Part shown: one piece after another, positions 17,501 through 26,487 of the stretch
How positions within the stretch are numbered: position 1 is the stretch's first letter
Layout: each line of letters starts with the position of its first letter
Program-made: the position numbers and the translations under genes
The notes under the pieces: generated by a model
The model's input: the letters and a program-made list of their open reading frames with translations, nothing else
Databases searched by the model: none
What the model was told of the DNA's origin: nothing
Assembly: GCF_022662105.1 (NCBI RefSeq)
Contig: NZ_JAKMCP010000007.1
Span: forward strand, 1 to 64,000
Reading direction: 5' to 3'
Source of the DNA: Aestuariivivens sediminis
Lineage (GTDB): Bacteria > Bacteroidota > Bacteroidia > Flavobacteriales > Flavobacteriaceae
Length of the DNA: 64,000 nucleotides

Positions 17501-18868
17501 TCATGTGTTGGCATTCATGCGCCGAAAATACGCCTTGATTTCTTTGGTCACCCGGGGCGCCATAATCAATGTGGCCGTCATGGTTGGAATGGCCATCAAG
17601 GCAAAAAACCCATCGATCAGGTTAATCATCATGGACAAGGTCGTGGTTGCCCCTAAGACGATACTCACAATGTAAATGTAATTGTAGTAATGCTTATGGC
17701 GATCCCCAAAGAGAAATGACATGCACTTGGTCCCGTAGTAGGCATAGGAGAACAAGGATGACAAACTAAAAACGGCAATGCATACTAACAGCACGTAGGT
17801 CCCAAAATCGGGCATGGCATCGGCAAATGCCGAAGCCGTTAGACTCACCCCGTTGGCATCGGTAGTTTCCCAGACACCGGTTACCAAAATAGCCAGTGCG
17901 GTAAGGGTACACACCACCAGGGTATCTATGGCCGGGCCCAACATGGCTACCAGGCCTTCCCGTATGGGCTCATTGGTTTTGGCTGCCCCATGGGCCATGG
18001 GCGCCGTACCTATACCGGCTTCATTGGAAAAGGTCCCACGGCGAATGCCCAACAGGATGATGCCACCCAGGGATCCGCCTAAAAAACAATCCGCCTTAAA
18101 GAGACTGCCATCGAAGGCATCCTCAAAAATTAAGGCCATATAATAGGGGATCACGTCCATGTTCTTCACTAATATCACAAGTACGGAAACAAAATACAAC
18201 ACTACCATGGCCGGTACCAGTTTGGAAGCCGTTCGGCTAATGCGTTTCAGGCCACCCAGAATGACCACCCCTGTTAGGACCACCAGTACCAATCCAATAA
18301 TGATATTGGTTTTAAATCCTACCGCAATACCCCGGGGTTCCAATAAAATATCATTGATGGCCTGGGTCATTTGGTTGACGTTAAATATGGGCAGGGCCCC
18401 CACCAGTCCGCAAACACTAAACAGGACTGCAAGCGGTTTCCACGCTTTTCCCAAACCTTCTACGATGAAATACATGGGTCCGCCCTGCAATACGCCGGCC
18501 CCGTCCTTTCCGCGATACATGATGGCCAGTGCCGATGTAAAAAATTTAGTGGACATCCCTATAATGGCACTGATCCACATCCAAAAAATGGCCCCCGGTC
18601 CCCCAATAGAAATCGCAACGGCCACCCCCGCGATGTTGCCCATACCCACGGTAGCCGACAAAGCCGTGGTTAAGGCTTGAAAATGACTGATTTGTCCGGA
18701 ATCATTGGGATTGTCGTATTTTCCTCGTAATACCTGTAGGGCGTGACCCAAATAACGAAAGGGTAAAAACCGTGACAGGAGCAACAGATATAAGCCACCA
18801 CCCACTAAAAGTATCAGTAAGGGTAAGCCCCAAACAAACGATGAAAAATCCCTGAGGAATTGCTCCAT
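17501..18868 (-). CDS. alanine/glycine:cation symporter (AGCS family)
   Basis: Inner-membrane symporter of 455 residues that most likely takes up alanine or glycine with sodium. Family markers are the N-terminal VWGLPLLILLVGGG segment, QALTTALSATVGMGNIAGVA (the AGCS signature, slightly split), GPGAIFWMWISAIIGMSTKF, and the FSNEAGIGTAPMAHGAA motif. About eleven helices are visible. Length is normal. It is a separate transcript from the DUF4212/SSS pair, 151 bases upstream. Its upstream box AATATTTG is a near match to the -7 element. Confidence 0.93.
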   Translation of the reverse strand: MEQFLRDFSSFVWGLPLLILLVGGGLYLLLLSRFLPFRYLGHALQVLRGKYDNPNDSGQISHFQALTTALSATVGMGNIAGVAVAISIGGPGAIFWMWISAIIGMSTKFFTSALAIMYRGKDGAGVLQGGPMYFIVEGLGKAWKPLAVLFSVCGLVGALPIFNVNQMTQAINDILLEPRGIAVGFKTNIIIGLVLVVLTGVVILGGLKRISRTASKLVPAMVVLYFVSVLVILVKNMDVIPYYMALIFEDAFDGSLFKADCFLGGSLGGIILLGIRRGTFSNEAGIGTAPMAHGAAKTNEPIREGLVAMLGPAIDTLVVCTLTALAILVTGVWETTDANGVSLTASAFADAMPDFGTYVLLVCIAVFSLSSLFSYAYYGTKCMSFLFGDRHKHYYNYIYIVSIVLGATTTLSMMINLIDGFFALMAIPTMTATLIMAPRVTKEIKAYFRRMNANT

Positions 18869-18968
18869 AAATCGACTATGATCTGCAAATATTTTATAAA
18901 TATATCATTTTAGCCCAGTAAATTTTAAAATAATTCGAAGTATCTTTAGCCTGACCAAAACCATTATT

Positions 18969-20087
18969 TTGCAAACCATCAGGTTGTATTTTATAGATAC
19001 GGTAAGAGCATTTGCTATTTTGATGATGCTCCAGGGTCATTTTATCGACACCTTAATCCATCCGGGTTTCAGGGACCCTTCAAATGCCCTTTATAGGGTT
19101 TGGTTATATTTTAGGGGCATCACCGCACCGACCTTTTTTACCATATCGGGATTGGTATTTATGTATCTGTTATTGAGAGCCTACGCCAAGGGAGACGATG
19201 CCCCCAGAATCCGTAAAGGCCTCTCCCGGGGGATATTGCTGATTGGTATCGGGTATAGTTTACGCATTAATGTGTTCAACTGGTTAACGGGACATTTCAA
19301 CACTAATTTTTTGGCCGTTGATGTATTGCAATGTATCGGCCTGTCCCTTATCCTTTTGGTGGGCCTCCACCTCATCCTGAAACGGCACAGCTATGTCCTA
19401 TCCACTGTTTTGGCTATTTTCGGTACGGCCTGCTTTGTAACGGAACCCTTATATCGGCATTTAGCCGTCCCCGCCCTCCCCCTGTTCCTTGAAAATTATC
19501 TGAGCAAAGCCCATGGTTCGGTATTTACCATTTTACCCTGGCTGGGTTATACGGCCTACGGGGCCTGGTTGGCAACGGTGTTCTTCAGGCATGTCCACAG
19601 GCCAAAGTTCAAGTTGTTGACCATACTCACCTTTTTGGGTGTGGGCCTTTTGCTGATCCACTGTTCCTCGTGGTTTCTCATACAACTGTACCACGCCACC
19701 GATGTGGAGCTCCTAAAAGCTTCGGCCAACTATAATTACCTCTTTACCCGTTTTGGCAATGTTTTGGTACTGTTTGCACTGTTCTACACCTTTGAGCGGT
19801 TTTTGAAGCAGTCCCTGATCACTAAAATCGGACAGAAGACCTTATCCATTTACGTCATTCATTTCATCCTTATTTATGGCAGCTATACCGGTTACGGTTT
19901 AAAACGTTATTTTAGTCAATCCTTAACGCCTGCAGAAGCGATTATAGGGGCCCTTGGTTTTATCGTTCTGGTATGCCTTATCGCCTTCCATTATGCAAAG
20001 ACCAATGCGTTCCTTTACGGATTTTTTGGAAGGTTGTTTGGAAAACTAAGGAAATTGTTCCAACTTATACGCCCCTCTGTCAAATGA
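18969..20087 (+). CDS. DUF1624 / HGSNAT-catalytic-like membrane protein
   Basis: Polytopic membrane protein of 372 residues with about ten helices. The N-terminal RLYFIDTVRAFAILMMLQGH block and RGITAPTFFTISGLVF match the DUF1624 / heparan-alpha-glucosaminide N-acetyltransferase catalytic family, related to OpgC-type acyltransferases; the conserved His in QGH is the likely catalytic residue. It may acylate an envelope glycan, but the substrate is unknown. The start is TTG at 18969; no ATG occurs in frame before the conserved block, so TTG or an upstream rare codon is needed. A TATCTTTA box near 18938 could be part of its promoter. Confidence 0.8.
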   Translation: MQTIRLYFIDTVRAFAILMMLQGHFIDTLIHPGFRDPSNALYRVWLYFRGITAPTFFTISGLVFMYLLLRAYAKGDDAPRIRKGLSRGILLIGIGYSLRINVFNWLTGHFNTNFLAVDVLQCIGLSLILLVGLHLILKRHSYVLSTVLAIFGTACFVTEPLYRHLAVPALPLFLENYLSKAHGSVFTILPWLGYTAYGAWLATVFFRHVHRPKFKLLTILTFLGVGLLLIHCSSWFLIQLYHATDVELLKASANYNYLFTRFGNVLVLFALFYTFERFLKQSLITKIGQKTLSIYVIHFILIYGSYTGYGLKRYFSQSLTPAEAIIGALGFIVLVCLIAFHYAKTNAFLYGFFGRLFGKLRKLFQLIRPSVK

Positions 20088-20117
20088 TCGATACCCCACA
20101 ACAAAGCGCAACCGCAT

Positions 20118-20495
20118 ATGGCCTATGACGAATTTTTAGCCGATAGGATACGACGGCAACTCAAAGAGAAACACATTATTTTTACGGAATTAAAAATGAT
20201 GGGAGGCCTTTGTTTTAAAGTGGACCACAAAATGCTATGCGGACTGCTCACGGCCAAAAACACCGGCGACAGTCTCCTTATGGCCCGAATTGGGGAAGCC
20301 GCCTATGAAGCCGCATTGCGTAAACCTGAATGTCTGCCCATGGATTTTACCGGTCGCCCCATGCGCGGCTATATTTATGTGACCCCTGCAGGATTGGATA
20401 CCGACACCGATTTAGACTATTGGCTGGATCTGTGCCTGGCCTTTAACCCCATGGCCAAAGCCAGTAAAAAGAAACCGAAAACACAAACATCATGA
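20118..20495 (+). CDS. TfoX N-terminal domain protein
   Basis: Small cytoplasmic protein of 125 residues containing the TfoX N-terminal domain. Landmarks are the MAYDEFLADRIRRQL start, EKHIIFTELKMMGGLCF, and DFTGRPMRGYIYV. In Gammaproteobacteria TfoX controls competence genes. Stand-alone N-domain proteins in Bacteroidota have no established role, so a competence function should not be assumed. Its stop overlaps the start of the GH18 gene (ATGA), which implies co-translation, although a functional connection is unclear. Confidence 0.88.
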   Translation: MAYDEFLADRIRRQLKEKHIIFTELKMMGGLCFKVDHKMLCGLLTAKNTGDSLLMARIGEAAYEAALRKPECLPMDFTGRPMRGYIYVTPAGLDTDTDLDYWLDLCLAFNPMAKASKKKPKTQTS

Positions 20496-21622
20496 TACCG
20501 TTAAGAACACGCCTTGTATTTATTTGTATTGCGGGAGCCCTTCTGGGGTCCTGCCAATCCGAGCCCCCTAAGAGCCCTTTTGCGATCATGGCCTATTATG
20601 TCCCGTCCCGGGACTATACCCCTGAGGACATCCCCTTTGAAAAATTAACCCATATCCTGTTTTCCTTTACCGAGGTGATCGATAACAAAATGCAGTTTAA
20701 ACATGAGCGCTATGATGAGGAATTGAAAAAACTGGTGGCCTATAAAAAGACCCATCCCCATCTTAAGGTGATGATCGCCTGTGGTGGCTGGGGTGGCAGT
20801 GGTGGTTTTTCCGATATGGCCAACGATCCGGAATTACGACAAGGCTTTGTACAAAGTACGGTGGCCTTTATAAACCAATACGACCTGGATGGCGTGGATA
20901 TAGACTGGGAATATCCCGGCCTGGAAGGTGCCGGTAATGTGCATCGGCCTGCCGACAAAGAAAATTTTACGGCCCTAATGAAGGAACTTCGTGAGGCCAT
21001 GGACACTCTGGACCGACCCATGACCTTAACCTTTGCCTCAGCAGGATGGGAGCGCTATTATGAGCATGTCGAAACTCCAGAGGTCATGAAATACGCCGAT
21101 TACATGAATATCATGACCTACGATTTCGCAACGGGGGGGTCGCCGATTACCAGCCACCACACCAATTTAAGTCCGTATCATTCCGATCATCCCGACCTGA
21201 AACAACGCTCGGCCAAAGCCATTGTCGCCTATTGCGAGAGCCTTGGTGTAAAACCGGAGCAGCTGGTTATCGGGGCCGCCTTTTACGGTCGCGGTTGGCA
21301 AGGGGTACCCCCGGAAAACCACGGATTGTTCCAGCCCAATACCGGAGTATGGCAAGGCTGGGCCAATTTTCGCGGTCTCCAGGCCAACCAGGAAAATAAA
21401 AACGGATTTGTAAAGTACTGGGATAGTACGGCCCAGGCCCCCTTTCTGTACCATGCCCGGGACAGTATCTTTATTTCATACGACGACACGACCTCAGTAC
21501 GTTTAAAAACGGCCTATGCCAGGTCCGGGAAACTGGGCGGGATCATGTTCTGGCAACTGACTTCAGACAGCAAGACGGAGGGTTTGCTGGATGCCATTTA
21601 CGAGGAGGCCCAGGCACCATAG
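20492..21622 (+). CDS. GH18 family chitinase-like lipoprotein
   Basis: Glycoside hydrolase family 18 protein of 376 residues anchored as a lipoprotein (LLGSC, Cys21). The catalytic motif DxxDxDxE is intact as DGVDIDWE, with the acid at Glu140. The barrel start AYYVPSRDYTPEDI, the KVMIACGGWGG strand, the MNIMTYDF strand and the GIMFWQLTSD end are typical. It would cleave chitin or another beta-1,4-GlcNAc substrate by substrate-assisted catalysis; endo-N-acetylglucosaminidase activity is a minor alternative. No carbohydrate-binding module is seen. It is translationally coupled to the TfoX-N gene, a curious pairing. Confidence 0.93.
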   Translation: MIPLRTRLVFICIAGALLGSCQSEPPKSPFAIMAYYVPSRDYTPEDIPFEKLTHILFSFTEVIDNKMQFKHERYDEELKKLVAYKKTHPHLKVMIACGGWGGSGGFSDMANDPELRQGFVQSTVAFINQYDLDGVDIDWEYPGLEGAGNVHRPADKENFTALMKELREAMDTLDRPMTLTFASAGWERYYEHVETPEVMKYADYMNIMTYDFATGGSPITSHHTNLSPYHSDHPDLKQRSAKAIVAYCESLGVKPEQLVIGAAFYGRGWQGVPPENHGLFQPNTGVWQGWANFRGLQANQENKNGFVKYWDSTAQAPFLYHARDSIFISYDDTTSVRLKTAYARSGKLGGIMFWQLTSDSKTEGLLDAIYEEAQAP

Positions 21623-22083
21623 GATGCAGCCTAAACCCAAACGCCCTTAACATGAGGGTCGGTTTCGGCCTGAGGCCCGTTTCCTCATGACCGGCCCCGG
21701 GACCCCAACATGACAGCCATGCTCCTGCCATAAAATTCGAAAAAATCGTTCGGAACACCAGTGTTTACAGGGCCTAAGAAGGATGCTTAGAGAATTAATT
21801 TCTTTGCTTAGAAAAATATTTTTTTTGCCTAGAAGTTTTCCATTTTCTGCTTAGAAAAATAAATTTTCCAAGCAGAAAATTTGAATTCTTTCGCAGGGAT
21901 TTTTTAAGGCCATGGACAGGGCCGAAAACAGGAGTTTCAAACTGTTCTTTGGTGACTCCCGGAGTCTAAAAAGTGGATGCATCCTGTGAATTATTCATCT
22001 TTTTTAATTACCTTTTGGAACCCATTGCATTGGTGATACCGATGTCTACCCTCTCAGGCTTAGCCTCTTTAAAGCTGTAGACT
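21623..22083. other. intergenic stretch with hairpin and short degenerate repeats
   Basis: About 460 bases without a recognisable gene. TTTTCTGCTTAGAAAA (21843-21858) and TTTTCCAAGCAGAAAA (21864-21879) form a 16-bp stem with one mismatch and a 5-base loop. Three loose repeats of GC(T/C)TAGAA precede or overlap it at about 21806, 21828 and 21849. The hairpin may end the TfoX-GH18 transcript, but there is no long T-run directly after it. The region is a drop in GC between two GC-rich genes. Confidence 0.5.
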
Positions 22084-22650
22084 ATGAATCCTCACCAACC
22101 CTGGTCCAGAAGACGCTTTAGCAAGGCTGTTGTTTTTGCCCAATGCCTGTTGGCTTCGGGCACCCTGACCCTCCCCCTGGCCTGCACCACCACCAAAAAA
22201 TCCAAATCCGATCCCCCCCTGGATGCGGCCCAACAAGAGACCTTGTCATGGGCCATGGATGAACTTATTCCCGCCAGTCATGACATGCCCTCGGCATCCC
22301 AGGTGGGCGGCGTCGCCTATATCATGACCCTTATAGAGGAACTGCCGGAGCTGGCGCCCCTGTTTGAGGGGCTTATTGCCCGGATCGATGAGGCCTCCCG
22401 CTATCAGTTTTCCAAAATGGGTTCCCCCGAACGGGTTACCGTTTTAAAGGCTCTGGAGGAGCAACACCCCGATGTATTCAAGGTTCTTAAGGACTTTACC
22501 TATGAAAGCTATTACACCAATGAAAGCGTATTTCCCTTAATTGGTTACGAACCCCATCCCACGGGATCCACCGGCCCTAAAATGGAGCCTTTCGATGACG
22601 CCCTGTTGGATCGTGTGAAGCAATCCGCACCCTTCTATACCAAAATCTGA
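22084..22650 (+). CDS. gluconate 2-dehydrogenase subunit 3 family protein
   Basis: Small subunit of a periplasmic GMC-type dehydrogenase, 188 residues. The N-terminus has a twin-arginine motif (RRRF at about 9-12) followed by a hydrophobic stretch and a lipobox-like LPLAC, so export through Tat with possible lipidation is likely. The body begins QETLSWAMDELIPASHDMPSASQVGG, typical of the gluconate_2-dh3 family, and ends with VFPLIGYEPHPTGSTGP-type residues. It probably delivers the cofactor-loaded large subunit through the Tat system. The large subunit starts 4 bases after this stop. Both genes have noticeably high GC. Confidence 0.88.
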   Translation: MNPHQPWSRRRFSKAVVFAQCLLASGTLTLPLACTTTKKSKSDPPLDAAQQETLSWAMDELIPASHDMPSASQVGGVAYIMTLIEELPELAPLFEGLIARIDEASRYQFSKMGSPERVTVLKALEEQHPDVFKVLKDFTYESYYTNESVFPLIGYEPHPTGSTGPKMEPFDDALLDRVKQSAPFYTKI

Positions 22651-22654
22651 AGTC

Positions 22655-24247
22655 ATGAAGCAAGATCCCGTTGATGTACTGGTGATAGGTGCCGGGGCGG
22701 CCGGAGCGGCCCTGTCGTGGCGATTAACCGAAAAGGGAGCCAAGGTGGTTTGTTTGGAGCAGGGCGGCTGGGTAGACCCCGCCACCTTTCCCTCTCTAAA
22801 TTCCAATTACGAAACCCAGCTTATGAGGGATGGGGACTTCAGTTTGAGTCCGAATATGCGCAAGCGGCCGGAGGACTATCCTGTAACGAGTCATGGCGAG
22901 CATCCGCCCTTTATCATGATGTTTAATGCCGTTGGGGGCTCCACCATCCATTGGCAGGGCATTTTCCCCAGGTTCCATCCCTCCGATTTTAAAGTCAGAA
23001 CCCTGGATGGGGTTGCCGACGACTGGCCCCTGACCTACCGGGAATTGGAGCCCTATTATAACCTGAACGACATGATGATCGGCGTTTCAGGACTTTCCGG
23101 GGATCCGGCCAATCCCCCCAGACCGCCACGGCCCACTCCGCCGCTGCCCATCGGTAAGATGGGTCACACCCTGGTAAAGGGTTTTGAGAAGCTCAACTGG
23201 CACTGGTGGGTGAGCGACCAGGGTATTATCTCCAAAGCCTATAAGAACCGGAACCCCTGCATGCTCCATGGAAAATGCATGTTTGGCTGTCCCATGGGCG
23301 CCAAGGTAACGACCGACCGCACCTACTGGCCCCTGGCCATAGACCGGGGTGCCGTGATCAGGACCTGGTCCAGGGTCAAGGAGATTACAGTAGACCGAAA
23401 TGGTCGGGCCAGGGGCGCTATCTATTTTGATAAGGCGGGACAGATCCATGAGATCCGGGCCAAGGTGGTGGTGGTATGTTGTAACGGCATTGGAAGCCCA
23501 CGCCTCTTATTGAATTCCAGGTCGTCCTTATTTCCGGACGGGCTGGGCAATACCCAGGGCCTGGTGGGCACCCATTTTATGGTGCACCCCAACCTGTTCG
23601 TCCATGGTATCTTTGAAGAGGCTATGGATGGGCATATTGGCCCCATGGGCAGTCCGCTGTACAGTCAGCAGTTTTATGAAACCGACGAGCGGCGCGGCTT
23701 TAAACGGGGGTATATGCTCTACGGGGAGCGGACCTTCGGGCCCTTGAGTCAGACCTCCAACATCCCCTGGGGGGCCCAGCACCATAAGGCTTTTCGCGAA
23801 CAATTTCCGCATCAGGTGGGACTCACCGTGTTGGTAGACGATCTGCCCGAGCCCGGCAATACGGTGGCACTGGATGATACGGTTGTGGATTCCAATGGCA
23901 TTGCCGCGGCCAAAGTGACCTATGCGCTCTCCGAAAATTCGAAGAACATGCTGGCACATGCCGCGAAAAAGGCCACGGAATTACTGGAGGCTGCGGGCGC
24001 GATATCCGTCCATGTCCCGCCCCCTTCGAATATGGCCCATTTAATGGGCACGGTCCGGATGGGCACCACAGAACGCCATTCGGTGGTGAACAGGGACCAC
24101 CAGGTGCACAGTGTGCCCAATCTGTTTGTGGTGGATGGCAGTTCGTTCACGACGGGGGCGGGAGTCAATCCCACCTCTACAATCATGGCTTTGGCCTTAC
24201 GGGCAGCCGATAGGATCTGGGACCGCCGAATGGCATGGCATGGATAG
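22655..24247 (+). CDS. GMC-family oxidoreductase (FAD subunit)
   Basis: FAD-dependent dehydrogenase of 530 residues that oxidises a sugar, polyol or alcohol. GAGAAG at about 12-17 begins the Rossmann FAD site, and GGSTIHW supplies the second flavin contact. HGKCMFGCPMGAK is a cysteine-rich segment found in gluconate-dehydrogenase-like members. The GMC C-terminal domain has the MGTVRMG region and GVNPTSTIMALALRAADRI with the conserved Asn. It pairs with the Tat-exported small subunit upstream; the FAD subunit itself has no signal peptide, as expected for a hitch-hiking partner. Part of its 3' third (around 24031-24200) and two other blocks recur in a fragment at about 42525-42793, so this gene has been duplicated and partly lost elsewhere. 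Substrate unknown. Confidence 0.93.
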   Translation: MKQDPVDVLVIGAGAAGAALSWRLTEKGAKVVCLEQGGWVDPATFPSLNSNYETQLMRDGDFSLSPNMRKRPEDYPVTSHGEHPPFIMMFNAVGGSTIHWQGIFPRFHPSDFKVRTLDGVADDWPLTYRELEPYYNLNDMMIGVSGLSGDPANPPRPPRPTPPLPIGKMGHTLVKGFEKLNWHWWVSDQGIISKAYKNRNPCMLHGKCMFGCPMGAKVTTDRTYWPLAIDRGAVIRTWSRVKEITVDRNGRARGAIYFDKAGQIHEIRAKVVVVCCNGIGSPRLLLNSRSSLFPDGLGNTQGLVGTHFMVHPNLFVHGIFEEAMDGHIGPMGSPLYSQQFYETDERRGFKRGYMLYGERTFGPLSQTSNIPWGAQHHKAFREQFPHQVGLTVLVDDLPEPGNTVALDDTVVDSNGIAAAKVTYALSENSKNMLAHAAKKATELLEAAGAISVHVPPPSNMAHLMGTVRMGTTERHSVVNRDHQVHSVPNLFVVDGSSFTTGAGVNPTSTIMALALRAADRIWDRRMAWHG

Positions 24248-24288
24248 GGACCGTCAGGCGCCTTTACCACAGGGATGAGCCTATACGG

Positions 24289-24307
24289 CACCGGGGGAAT
24301 CCCGGTG
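24289..24307 (+). terminator. possible terminator of the GMC pair
   Basis: CACCGGG (24289-24295) and CCCGGTG (24301-24307) form a 7-bp GC-rich stem with a 5-base loop. A T-run follows only about 18 bases later, so this is a weak classical terminator. The sequence becomes A+T-rich directly after it (near 24320), which marks the left edge of the AT-rich island. Confidence 0.45.
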
Positions 24308-24374
24308 TTGCAGCATACCATTATTTTTTTCTTACAACAAAAAGTAGTCTTTATTAGCAAGGAAGTGTTATATT

Positions 24375-26219
24375 TCATAAGTCTTTGTACCCATCGCCAT
24401 TGGGTGTAAAGTATTTTGGATAGTCAAAAACATGAACCTCCTTTACCATTATTCCACATCCAATTTTATCCTTGATATAAATGTTATAGCTTCCAGAATT
24501 TAAGTTTTTGAAGATTGCACTATTCTGATAATTGACACCATCCAAGGAATATTCATAATTCCCTACTCCATTAACCCTTACCTCTATAGAATTATTGAAT
24601 ATCGTCCAATCCATCTTGCTTATATTTACGTTATCAGGGCGTCCGGACATGATAACTTTAATATTTTTAGAAGCGGAACACTCCCCATCAAAAACGGTTA
24701 GTGAGTAGACACCGGGAGTATTCACCATAATCTCAGGTGCAGTTTCGCCAGTGGACCATAAATAAGAATCATGTAAACTGTTTACATAAATTTTCTCCTC
24801 TTCACCCGCACATATGGTCCAAGTATTCGCCATATCAATAACAGGATTTTCAAAAACTTCTAAGGAATAGGATAAAAAATAGGTGTTATATCCGGATTGT
24901 ATTTTCACTTTTATTTCAAATGTCCCTGTGGTAACAAATTGATGTTCCGGTTCCAATTCCCCAGAGGTGGTACCATCCCCAAAATCCCAATGCACCTCAT
25001 CCAGGGGTAAATCTGTACTTATACCAAAAACACTCATTTCTCCTAAACAAACATTTTCACATTCAATAGAGCCTATAAATGAAGATTGCACAAAAGGCGG
25101 AAGCCCATAGACTGCAAGCCCCTCATTGAGATCCGTTCCCTTATTTACATAATTACAACCTAAGCCCAAGACATTGGGTTTCTCAATATAGTCTAAAAAA
25201 GAGGTTAACCCATTGGATATATATATCCTTCCATCTATTGCCAATTGAATACCCGATAAAAGTTCTTGCCCTTCATACAACAGTAAAACAGAATCGATTA
25301 TAGCCGTTTTTTTAAAATTGTGTAAATCCATTTGGTAAAGTAAACTAGAAAAGTCAATCAAATCCAAATCTGTCACGTACAGCAAATTACCATCAGGTGA
25401 AAATTCAATTCCATAAGCGCCATTACGAGGGCCTTTTCTAAAAATTTCATCCAACAAAATCGGATTTGACACCATTCCCGTTCTCGTATCAAAATCAAAT
25501 ACTTCGACGGTACTATTGATATGCCATTTAGCTAAAGCCAGTTTTTTACCATTTGGAGCTATTTTAAGATATCCAATACTATTTTTAACTTCACCTCCAT
25601 GAAAACTGCCAACTTTTGAAACAACGGGGACTTGAACTACTCCGGAGTCGTTAACCTCGAAAACCAGAAAGTCATCACCATTCCAAGTATGTGATGCTAC
25701 CCAAAAATCGCTTCCATTGGCATGCCTAACTGCTGAAATTTTTTCAGTAGAAGGCCCCATTAGAAAAATATTTTTCAACAAAGTTATGTCTCCTAATCCA
25801 TTATTCAGTTCCATATTAACCTCCGTATATCTTAAGCCGGCTGATTGAGCTGCATTTGCCACAGTGAATATATAGTATATACTTTTTGAGTCCGGCTTAG
25901 GAACTATTATGGCTGACTGCGTACTTGATATATTACCCAAAAGGCCTTTCCCGTTAGGCATAACGCAATGGTTTCTATCCCAAACTGTAACGCCATCAGT
26001 ATAAAAGAGAAGTTCTCCTTTGTTATTGGATATCGTGGCACACCCCTCGTTTGTCCTTAATTTCCCATCAGAAAGTGGGTTCACTTCTGTTTCACTGAAA
26101 CTTAATCCGGCATGGTATCCAAAATACCAATTGGCGGATTCCATTTGACCCCAAGAACTATTTGATAAAAACACAAGACATGTAACCAGCAGATGTGATA
26201 TTTTTTTTGTGTTTTTCAT
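24375..26219 (-). CDS. PKD-domain T9SS protein with truncated C-terminal sorting domain
   Basis: Secreted protein of 614 residues with a signal peptide. The N-terminal 350 residues form a beta-propeller-like region (NWYFGYHAGLSF, LLFYTDGVTVWDRN, HCVMPNGKGLLGN), followed by a PKD domain (VHWDFGDGTTSG at about 405) and Ig-like strands. The C-terminus ends PKYFTPNGDGYKDL then stop. TPNGDGYND is normally the beginning, not the end, of the roughly 80-residue type B T9SS sorting domain, so about 70 residues needed for export through T9SS are missing. No continuation was found in the other frames downstream. The gene ends about 50 bases from the island edge, so truncation probably came from the rearrangement that formed the edge. 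Function of the intact form unknown. Confidence 0.75.
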   Translation of the reverse strand: MKNTKKISHLLVTCLVFLSNSSWGQMESANWYFGYHAGLSFSETEVNPLSDGKLRTNEGCATISNNKGELLFYTDGVTVWDRNHCVMPNGKGLLGNISSTQSAIIVPKPDSKSIYYIFTVANAAQSAGLRYTEVNMELNNGLGDITLLKNIFLMGPSTEKISAVRHANGSDFWVASHTWNGDDFLVFEVNDSGVVQVPVVSKVGSFHGGEVKNSIGYLKIAPNGKKLALAKWHINSTVEVFDFDTRTGMVSNPILLDEIFRKGPRNGAYGIEFSPDGNLLYVTDLDLIDFSSLLYQMDLHNFKKTAIIDSVLLLYEGQELLSGIQLAIDGRIYISNGLTSFLDYIEKPNVLGLGCNYVNKGTDLNEGLAVYGLPPFVQSSFIGSIECENVCLGEMSVFGISTDLPLDEVHWDFGDGTTSGELEPEHQFVTTGTFEIKVKIQSGYNTYFLSYSLEVFENPVIDMANTWTICAGEEEKIYVNSLHDSYLWSTGETAPEIMVNTPGVYSLTVFDGECSASKNIKVIMSGRPDNVNISKMDWTIFNNSIEVRVNGVGNYEYSLDGVNYQNSAIFKNLNSGSYNIYIKDKIGCGIMVKEVHVFDYPKYFTPNGDGYKDL

Positions 26220-26389
26220 TACAATAAGTGCTTTTTATGCATTACCTGCTTTAAAATAGGCGCATTACGAATAGTTTCTTTACTCAAATCGAAAAAGTCA
26301 AGCGTAAACAGTTTAAAGGCTGTGTAGCCCCCAATGAGATTCCAACATTTCCATTCTCTATTCCGTAATTCGTCATTTCTGATGACTTT
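26219..26389 (-). pseudogene. unrecognised coding remnant of about 55 codons
   Basis: On the - strand the frame ending at 26219 (TAATG overlap with the next gene's ATG) is open for about 55 codons and reads like protein: LRNREWKCWNLIGGYTAF, then DFFDLSKETIRNAPILKQ. No ATG or GTG with a convincing start is present in the conserved-looking part and a stop lies just upstream. I do not recognise the family. It may be the 3' end of a lost gene between the PUL and the PKD protein, or chance. Confidence 0.3.
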
Positions 26390-26487
26390 TTAATTTTCAT
26401 AATGTGGTCTTGCATCTAAGAAAAAGAAAATATCCAAGACTAAAATAATTGTGACATAGTTCACCATACTCTTACCATTTAGCACGT

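Noticed and set aside
20118-20495. Competence regulator TfoX/Sxy
   Set aside because: Only the N-terminal domain is present, and the role in Bacteroidota is not established.
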